From NCBI GenBank assembly GCA_937876395.1, contig CALEIM010000062.1, positions 1 through 30,074 on the forward strand: a stretch of 30,074 nucleotides of DNA, read 5' to 3'. How positions within the stretch are numbered: the first letter of the stretch is position 1; each line of letters starts with the position of its first letter. The position numbers and the translations under genes are program-made. Below, one piece after another: positions 25,115 to 30,074 of this stretch. The DNA comes from an uncultured Wenzhouxiangella sp. (GTDB taxonomy: Bacteria; Pseudomonadota; Gammaproteobacteria; Xanthomonadales; Wenzhouxiangellaceae). The notes beneath the pieces are model-generated. The model ran no database searches and was not told the origin of the DNA. It saw only the letters and a list, made by a program, of their open reading frames with translations.

Positions 25115-25758
25115 CGGGCGAAGTGATGCGGCTGGATGCGAATGATATCGATCAAGAAGCGAATCAGGCCCGGATGCTCGTCATCGGGAAAAACCTGGCG
25201 GCGCAGCAGCAGCTCGGCGCACAGGGTTGAAAACATGAGCAGCGGAACGGCGGCCACCATCCACACCAGCCACGCTCGAACGTGCTCGCCCAAAGCCAGC
25301 CACAGGGCGACCAGGCCGATGCCGCACAACAGGGCCGACCAGGCCCAGGTCCAGCGCCGCAGCCAGGTATCCACGCCGGCCGGCAGATCCGCCGCCGGGC
25401 GCTGCTCGGCCAACTCGGCAAAGCGGGTGATCATCGGCGTGTGGCCCGCTCGGAGCGTACTGGCGAAAAACAGGCCGAACAGCACGAAGACCAGGCTCGG
25501 CAGCCACAGGGCCAGCCCCGGCACCAGCAGGGTCAGGGCGCTCAGGCCTGCTGCTGCGGCCAGCAATGCCAAGCGCCCTCCCAGCGACGGAATCAGCGGC
25601 AAAAACAGCACGGCCAGCACCGGCAGACCCAGGGCGCGCAGCTCGGGCCGGCCCAGGTGCAGGGCCAGATAGACCAATACCGGGTAAAGCAGGACCGCCA
25701 CCAGCCGCCAGTACGGCATGCGTGCGTTGCGCTGGGCCGATGGCGGGGCTGGGTTCAT
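25111..25758 (-). CDS. COG4648-like integral membrane protein
   Basis: The 215-residue protein has about five or six hydrophobic segments (18-35, 40-57, 60-80, 82-103, 135-157, 160-180) and a polar C-terminus ending IDIIRIQPHHFAR. Similar unannotated membrane proteins sit between carrier protein and AMP ligase genes in aryl polyene and xanthomonadin loci. It has no known catalytic motif; it may tether the cytosolic enzymes to the inner membrane. Overlaps of four bases on both sides show translational coupling. Confidence 0.75.
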   Translation of the reverse strand: MNPAPPSAQRNARMPYWRLVAVLLYPVLVYLALHLGRPELRALGLPVLAVLFLPLIPSLGGRLALLAAAAGLSALTLLVPGLALWLPSLVFVLFGLFFASTLRAGHTPMITRFAELAEQRPAADLPAGVDTWLRRWTWAWSALLCGIGLVALWLALGEHVRAWLVWMVAAVPLLMFSTLCAELLLRRQVFPDDEHPGLIRFLIDIIRIQPHHFAR

Positions 25759-26030
25759 TCCTGAGCCCGGAGCGTGGACACGTGTTTGCTCAGCGCGCGC
25801 AAATTGGCAAAGGCGTGCCGGCTGTCTTCGCTGTCGGCCTTGATCTGGACTCCATAACGCTTCGAGATGGCGACTGCCAGCTCCAGCGCATCGATGGAAT
25901 CCAGGCCGTACTCACCGCCGAAAAGCTGTGCTTCGGGTTCGATTTCGGCGGCGTCAAGATCGTCAAGGTTGAGCGCGCTGACAATCAGCTCGGCCAGTTC
26001 CTGTTCTTCAGGCGTTTGTGCGGTACTCAT
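25755..26030 (-). CDS. Acyl carrier protein
   Basis: The 91-residue protein is a carrier protein with the phosphopantetheine serine Ser45 in YGLDSIDALELA. It would hold the growing polyene as a thioester. The start at 26030 (MSTAQTPEEQ) follows GGGGGAGCAG, a good ribosome binding site, and is chosen over an ATG eight codons earlier. It is the first gene of the operon, transcribed from the divergent region 26031-26200. Typical aryl polyene loci carry two ACPs; only one lies here. Confidence 0.88.
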   Translation of the reverse strand: MSTAQTPEEQELAELIVSALNLDDLDAAEIEPEAQLFGGEYGLDSIDALELAVAISKRYGVQIKADSEDSRHAFANLRALSKHVSTLRAQE

Positions 26031-26133
26031 ATCTGCTCCCCCCGTTCGCGGCAAGCCATGCTGCGCTCGGGTTCATTAGTTATCCAAGATTGGGGCCGAC
26101 ACATGAAAGCCGACGGTTCGATGTCCTGGGATC

Positions 26134-26141
26134 ATTATAAT
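26134..26141. promoter_or_regulatory. Palindromic divergent -10 element
   Basis: ATTATAAT is its own reverse complement, so it holds TATAAT on both strands: 26136-26141 on plus (towards the chorismatase at 26201) and 26134-26139 on minus (towards the carrier protein at 26030). The leaders would be about 53 and 97 bases. I see no good -35 hexamers at 16-18 bases, so an activator may be needed. This is the only perfect -10 in the 170-base divergent gap. Confidence 0.4.
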
Positions 26142-26200
26142 ACGCAACATGCCATCAAACCCTGACATGACCGGCCCGAGCCGGCTATCTGAACCTGATC

Positions 26201-27175
26201 ATGCCGCCTGACAATCTCATCATTCCACAAGCCGGCCGGTTGCGCGTTGAGCCGGGCCCGTGCCCCGACAAAAGCCTGCTGCGTTTTGCGCTTGACGCTC
26301 CTTCGACCGGTAGCGCCGGCTGCGGCCTGGACTGGCTCGGCGGCGATTTGCGCGAAGAATGCTGGCTCACGGGTTGGCCGGTGAGTGCGGGCCGGCGTGA
26401 TGAAGTGGCCTGGCGCCGCGCGGGTGATCTGCTTTTTCTGAACGCTGAATGGCCTGACGATGCGCACAGCGACCCGGCTGCGGCTGCCGAAACGGCCTAT
26501 CGCGAGCTGCTGGCCGTGGCCGCCGAGCAGGGCTGTCGCGAGATGCTGCGCGCCTGGAATTATCTGCCGGCGATCAATGCCGGTGTGGGTGACGCCGAGC
26601 GCTATCGCCGTTTCTGCCTCGGCCGGGCCGTGGCCCTGAAGGCGGCCGGCTACGGCGACGGTGAACTGTGCGCCGGCACCGCCATCGGCAGCGATGAGGA
26701 CCAACTGCGCATTTACCTGCTGTGCGGCGCACAATCGGGCGTGAACATCGAGAATCCGCGCCAGCTCAGCGCCTACCGCTATCCGCGTGAGTATGGGCCG
26801 AGTAGCCCGTCTTTCGCCCGCGCCACCGCCCTGGACGGCGGTCCCGGGCAGGCGCTGCTGATGATTTCCGGCACCGCCAGTGTGGTCGGTCACCGGACCT
26901 TGCACGTCGGTGACGTCGCCGCCCAGCTTGAGGAAATCATCCGCAATCTGGAGATTCTGCTGTCCGAAGCTGCCGAGCGACTTGAGCGGCCGGAGCCGGC
27001 TGATCTCAATGCCGAAAGCCTGCTCAGGGTCTATCTGCGCCACGCCGGCGACTGGCCGCTAGTCGAGCGCCGCCTGCGTCAGCGCTGGCCCGAAGCCCGC
27101 CTGGCCGGTCTGCGCGGCGATATCTGTCGATCCGATTTGCTGGTCGAAATCGAGGCGTTGGTTAACGGCTACTGA
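26201..27175 (+). CDS. Chorismatase (XanB2/Hyg5/FkbO family)
   Basis: The 324-residue enzyme hydrolyses chorismate to pyruvate plus a hydroxybenzoate (XanB2 makes 3- and 4-hydroxybenzoate, Hyg5 makes 3-hydroxybenzoate) or a dihydroxycyclohexadienoate (FkbO). Family motifs: MLRAWNYLPAIN (115-126), RYRRFCLGRA (134-143), QLSAYRYPREYGPSSPSFAR (188-207), ISGTASVVGH (222-231), and the C-terminal CRSDLLVEIEAL with Cys309 and Glu316. It lies opposite the AMP ligase operon and should supply its aryl starter. Its start (26201) has only a weak ribosome binding site. Its last seven bases overlap the halogenase end. Confidence 0.9.
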   Translation: MPPDNLIIPQAGRLRVEPGPCPDKSLLRFALDAPSTGSAGCGLDWLGGDLREECWLTGWPVSAGRRDEVAWRRAGDLLFLNAEWPDDAHSDPAAAAETAYRELLAVAAEQGCREMLRAWNYLPAINAGVGDAERYRRFCLGRAVALKAAGYGDGELCAGTAIGSDEDQLRIYLLCGAQSGVNIENPRQLSAYRYPREYGPSSPSFARATALDGGPGQALLMISGTASVVGHRTLHVGDVAAQLEEIIRNLEILLSEAAERLERPEPADLNAESLLRVYLRHAGDWPLVERRLRQRWPEARLAGLRGDICRSDLLVEIEALVNGY

Positions 27176-28821
27176 TCCCCGGACGGCTCGCGCAGCAGAG
27201 CCGCGGGGAGCCCATCCAGCGGCCCGGCAGCCTGCTTTGTATCAGCTTGCGCCGAGCGCAGCTCGCGGCGCGCCGCAAGCGGTGCGATGGCCTGTATTTC
27301 CAGCGCCAGGGCATGCAGGGAGGCGATGTTGTTTTTCAGCCGGCGCTCCAGGGCTGCATCGCTGTCTTCGGCCACTTCGAGCAGCTCGCGATTGAGCCGC
27401 GCCAGCAGCGGCGAGGCCGACTGGTCGACCAGCACCCCGGCCGAGCGTCCGTTGGGCTCCACCTCGGCCCAGCGCCGGAACATCGCCTGGATTTCGATAT
27501 TGACCTGGCGCAGCGCGGCCAGTGCCTCGCCATGCGCACCCAGAAAGCGCATGTCGGTGATGCGCCGTGAAAAGTACAGCATGGCCAGCACGCCCCAGTA
27601 ATAGGCGTAGTCCCAGACCGTCTTGGTGCTCATGGCGCGGAAGTGGCCGAACAGCGGATATTGGCCCCGATACAGGGCCAGTGAAGACTGGTAGAAACTC
27701 AGGTAATTACGCTCGTACAGGCGCGCGCGCCGGGCAATTCTTTCACCGCGGCGTTCACGCAAGATCAGGTCGCTCAGGTAGGTGTTGGAAATGGCGATGA
27801 AGTCGCTGCCCGGCGAGTAGAACGGATCGAGAAAGACCCCGGATTCACCGGTCATTGCCCAGCGCTGGCCGGAATAAACGGCCCGTGAGCCGTGCGAAAA
27901 ATGCCGCAGGAAGCGGAAATCCTGCAGCTGCCCATTGGCGTCGAGGATGGCCTGATGGCAGCGCGGCTGATGGCGGCGCAGCCAGTCCATAGCACCATCC
28001 CAGGATTTCAGCTCGGCAAAATCGTGCACCGCATTATCGAACACGATGCCCACGCTGGTTGATCCCGACGACAGCGGAATCAGCCAGACCCAGTAGCCTT
28101 TGCCCATCAGATGATTGGTTGACAGCCAGCGGGGCAGCTCGCTGCAACGCGCCTGCCAGGCGGCGTCCGTGCTCCATTCGCCCAGGTCAATACGCTGGTC
28201 GATGCGGAACCACACGGCCGAACAGTGATGATCGTTGTCTTCGACCAGGTCCAGCTGGCGGCGCAGATGCGAGGCACGGCTGCAGGCGTCGACCACCCAG
28301 CGCGCCTTGATTTCCCAGGCCTCACCGTCGCGTTCAATGTGTACTGTGTGATCGCCGTCGTCGCTCAGGGCAAGGTCGGTTTTGGTGACGCGTGCACCGT
28401 CAATAAAGTCGACGCCGAGTTCGCGCAGGCGCTCGCCCAGGTGGTTTTCGAAAATGCCGCGGTCGAGCTGGTAGCTGGGCACGGTCAGCAGCCGGGCCGA
28501 GCCGAGCTCTTCGGCCTGGGCCAGATCGTCGGCCTCGCCGGCGTGAAAAAAGAAACGCAAGCCGTATTTGCGCAGCTGATCACGCTGGATGTGTTCGGCC
28601 AGACCAAGCCCCCGGGCAAAATAATCGGCACCGATCTCGACGGTTGACTCACCCACCTTGTGGGCCGCTTCGGGCACCGGGTGGCGATTGCGTTCGATCA
28701 CGGTAATGGCCAGGTCCGGGTTGGCCTGGCGCAACTGCAGGGCGAGGGTCAGGCCGGCCAGTCCGCCGCCGAGTATGGCGACATCAGCTGGCGGCTGACA
28801 GGCTGGGTCAGGGAAATTCAT
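27169..28821 (-). CDS. FAD-dependent halogenase (tryptophan-halogenase-like)
   Basis: The 550-residue flavoprotein has the GGGLAGL dinucleotide motif (18-24), KVGEST (55-60), a lysine in LRKYGLRFF (Lys85) that aligns by eye with the catalytic lysine of tryptophan halogenases, the halogenase WxWxIP motif (Trp244-Pro249, WVWLIP), and GVFLDPFYSPGSDF (328-341). WxWxIP separates halogenases from monooxygenases, so chlorination or bromination is likely. It needs reduced FAD from a reductase not seen here. Xanthomonadins are brominated aryl polyenes whose loci contain such an enzyme. It is transcribed alone, convergent with the chorismatase; C-terminal helices (about 470-520) may take the carrier-bound substrate. 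Confidence 0.9.
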   Translation of the reverse strand: MNFPDPACQPPADVAILGGGLAGLTLALQLRQANPDLAITVIERNRHPVPEAAHKVGESTVEIGADYFARGLGLAEHIQRDQLRKYGLRFFFHAGEADDLAQAEELGSARLLTVPSYQLDRGIFENHLGERLRELGVDFIDGARVTKTDLALSDDGDHTVHIERDGEAWEIKARWVVDACSRASHLRRQLDLVEDNDHHCSAVWFRIDQRIDLGEWSTDAAWQARCSELPRWLSTNHLMGKGYWVWLIPLSSGSTSVGIVFDNAVHDFAELKSWDGAMDWLRRHQPRCHQAILDANGQLQDFRFLRHFSHGSRAVYSGQRWAMTGESGVFLDPFYSPGSDFIAISNTYLSDLILRERRGERIARRARLYERNYLSFYQSSLALYRGQYPLFGHFRAMSTKTVWDYAYYWGVLAMLYFSRRITDMRFLGAHGEALAALRQVNIEIQAMFRRWAEVEPNGRSAGVLVDQSASPLLARLNRELLEVAEDSDAALERRLKNNIASLHALALEIQAIAPLAARRELRSAQADTKQAAGPLDGLPAALLREPSGDQ

Positions 28822-28827
28822 GCCGGG

Positions 28828-28833
28828 ATTATA
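28828..28833 (-). promoter_or_regulatory. -10 box of the halogenase, possible leaderless start
   Basis: A perfect TATAAT lies on the minus strand only six bases before the ATG at 28821. If used, transcription would begin at or within a base or two of the start codon, giving a leaderless mRNA. No good -35 is seen at 17 bases (GTAGGA). Confidence 0.35.
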
Positions 28834-28907
28834 GACCTGACGCGCCGCTTTCCTACCGGCAATGAAGCGGTTGTGCCGATGCCGTCACCGCAGCCTTCAG
28901 TCAGGAT

Positions 28908-29477
28908 ATGCCCGGCATGGAGCAAACGAGTGCAAAAAGCATGGAACGCAAATGGATGCCGCTTCGCTCCGGCGTGGTGCTGAGCGCAGCGATGGTACTG
29001 GTGACCGGCCTGGCCACAGCCCAGCAGGTTTATCGCTGCGAGCAGGCCAACGGCAGCGTCACCTTCTCGGACCTGCCCTGTCGCTCCGAGTCAGGTCACG
29101 AAGTGCAGATCGACGCCACGCCGCACCAGGGTCATCGCGATGTTTCAGCCGCCGCCGGACGTGTGGTCGGCGGCGACCTTCATCACGTTGGCGGTCTTCC
29201 TCGGTATCGGCACCGGCGGCGTGTTCGCCTGGGACGGATCTATGATCCCGGCTTGACCGCCGGGGCCGCTTTCTTCAACGTCAAGCGTCCGGTCCGCGCA
29301 GGCTTCGGCGATCGGAGGCGCGATGGCCAGGACGGTCTTGTCGGCCTCGTCGATCTTGACATCGCCTTCGTCCGGCACGCCAATGGCGAGGGTCAGCTGA
29401 TCTTCCTGACCGCGGACGATGCGAAAGCAGGCTTCTTCGGAAGTGGGCTCTTCGATGTTCTCCAGCGCTTCCGCTAG
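28908..29477 (+). CDS. DUF4124-like exported protein, C-terminus doubtful
   Basis: The first ~77 codons look real: a signal peptide (ending ATAQQ; possible start also at 28941, MERKWMPLRSG) and a DUF4124 motif, QVYRCEQANGSVTFSDLPC. DUF4124 proteins are small periplasmic proteins, often 100-200 residues, of unknown role. From about 29135 the translation stops resembling a protein of this kind and is antisense to the gene at 29145-29510, which has a much better start signal. The frame runs to a stop at 29477 but is probably not translated that far in its original form. It is either truncated or the product of a sequence join. Confidence 0.5.
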   Translation: MPGMEQTSAKSMERKWMPLRSGVVLSAAMVLVTGLATAQQVYRCEQANGSVTFSDLPCRSESGHEVQIDATPHQGHRDVSAAAGRVVGGDLHHVGGLPRYRHRRRVRLGRIYDPGLTAGAAFFNVKRPVRAGFGDRRRDGQDGLVGLVDLDIAFVRHANGEGQLIFLTADDAKAGFFGSGLFDVLQRFR

Positions 29478-29510
29478 GCGGCTTCGCGCTGCCGGCGTGA
29501 CGGTAATCAT
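29145..29510 (-). CDS. A-type Fe-S scaffold-like (HesB/IscA fold) protein lacking the cysteines
   Basis: The 121-residue product begins ITVTPAARSRLAEALEN, typical of the HesB/IscA fold, and continues EEACFRIVRG, DEADKTVLAIAPPIAEACAD and TLDVEES. The three cluster-binding cysteines (one after strand 3, a C-G-C near the end) are not present, so it is probably a non-cluster-binding member of the family. AAGGAG seven bases before the ATG is an excellent ribosome binding site. It overlaps the upstream methyltransferase stop (ATGA). The last ~35 residues (IIDPSQANTPPVPIPRKT onwards) do not resemble the family. Confidence 0.7.
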   Translation of the reverse strand: MITVTPAARSRLAEALENIEEPTSEEACFRIVRGQEDQLTLAIGVPDEGDVKIDEADKTVLAIAPPIAEACADRTLDVEESGPGGQAGIIDPSQANTPPVPIPRKTANVMKVAADHTSGGG

Positions 29511-30074
29511 GATGAGCTCCTTTTCAGCGTGGTGATCAACTCGCTGCGATTTCCGTTGGAGTTGATCTGGTGTTGTGAATTCTCGATCGCATCGAGAATA
29601 TCGTCGGGAACATCGCGCACCTTCCGCGCGATCACTCCCACATAGAAGAGTTTCTCTCCCGCAAGGGAAAGTCGGTGGCAATACCGAAACTGCGCCTGCA
29701 CCTCGATGATGCCTTCAGCCATCATCGTACGAATCAATCGGGAAAACCCGCTCGCATCATCGCGGCTGAGAAAGTCATCCTTGATCGCCATCGCCAGCCA
29801 ACCGGGGCTCTCCACGAAGTTGAAAGCCGCTGCGAACGCTCGCGGCGGGATGTCGCCAAAGCCGAGTGCGGCGACCGTGCAGAGGCAGTTGAGCGAGGCC
29901 TCCCGCATCCGGGCGACGTCCTTCTCGCGCATCTTCGTGACGTCGGCGACCAGGTACTGGTCGTACACGTGCGGCCGGTCGCGCTCAGCCGCCATCGCGG
30001 CTTCCTCGATCAGGTCGATGCCCACCACGTGCCGAACACCTGCCTCAGCAAGACGTTCGGCCACGATGCCGTTG
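29507..30074 (-). CDS. SAM-dependent methyltransferase, cut by window edge
   Basis: The visible 188 residues begin after the SAM-binding glycine loop (NGIVAERLAEAG, then VVGIDLIEEAA, where the Asp ends strand 2), followed by YDQYLVADVTKM and GFGDIPP. This is the class I Rossmann methyltransferase pattern. The 5' end lies beyond 30074. The C-terminal part (FRYCHRLSLAGEKLFYVGVI) is typical of small uncharacterised methyltransferases. It seems to lie in one operon with the HesB-like gene. Substrate unknown; more frequent CTT, CGA and GGA codons than in the central genes. Confidence 0.75.
   Translation of the reverse strand, partial: NGIVAERLAEAGVRHVVGIDLIEEAAMAAERDRPHVYDQYLVADVTKMREKDVARMREASLNCLCTVAALGFGDIPPRAFAAAFNFVESPGWLAMAIKDDFLSRDDASGFSRLIRTMMAEGIIEVQAQFRYCHRLSLAGEKLFYVGVIARKVRDVPDDILDAIENSQHQINSNGNRSELITTLKRSSS

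Noticed and set aside
26103..26165. 20-codon frame in the divergent gap as a leader peptide
   Set aside because: Its start would precede the predicted -10 box, there is no ribosome binding site, and the peptide shows no attenuator-like codon runs.
29140..29256. 38-codon plus-strand frame with a hydrophobic stretch (MFQPPPDVWSAATFITL...)
   Set aside because: It overlaps the HesB-like gene with shared third-codon positions, so its good codon pattern is not independent evidence, and no ribosome binding site is seen.

Overview
The window is high-GC bacterial DNA (roughly 60-65 % GC by eye), densely coding, with many 1-4 base stop/start overlaps. Gene content suggests a gammaproteobacterium of the Xanthomonadales/Chromatiales type: split-subunit glycyl-tRNA synthetase, an AsmA protein, a LolA/MMPL-containing aryl polyene locus, a XanB2-like chorismatase and a flavin halogenase. 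I infer the taxonomy from gene content and style; no rRNA, tRNA, CRISPR array or insertion sequence was seen.

Layout. 1-401: AT-richer leader and the first ~62 codons of a plus-strand gene, cut off where glyS homology begins. 402-2534 (minus): glyQ and a glyS missing its C-terminal ~280 residues. 2593-4714: a class I glutamine amidotransferase and a convergent sodium-coupled transporter. 4715-5112: non-coding DNA with nested inverted repeats. 5113-7650: an ABC ATPase, an FtsX-type permease with a histidine cluster, and a DUF3299 protein, probably one metal-related export unit. 7719-10589: an S9 prolyl-oligopeptidase-family peptidase and a short-chain dehydrogenase. 10722-12336 (minus): a sulfotransferase-like protein and a class IV aminotransferase. 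12395-13127: a PEMT/ICMT-like membrane methyltransferase and a small orphan protein. 13148-15626 (minus): a lipoprotein phosphodiesterase and two paralogous GNAT-like proteins, translationally coupled. 15768-18602: a membrane-anchored helical protein and an AsmA protein.

18607-28821 is the most interesting part: a halogenated aryl polyene (xanthomonadin-like) pigment locus. A minus-strand operon runs acyl carrier protein, COG4648-like membrane protein, AMP ligase, hotdog dehydratase, acyltransferase, LolA-like carrier, MMPL exporter, second hotdog dehydratase, ketoreductase. Facing it from a shared divergent promoter region is a chorismatase (expected to make hydroxybenzoate starter), followed by a convergent FAD-dependent halogenase. 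Together these could make, load, elongate, halogenate, esterify and export an aryl polyene. No ketosynthase lies in the window, so chain elongation must rely on a gene elsewhere.

28908-30074: start of a DUF4124-like exported protein that loses recognisable sequence near 29135, then a minus-strand pair, a SAM methyltransferase (cut by the window edge) and an A-type (HesB-like) scaffold protein without the usual cysteines. Both ends of the window therefore show a gene losing its family sequence abruptly (glyS at about 402, the DUF4124 gene near 29135), which may mean rearrangement, an island boundary or chimeric assembly.
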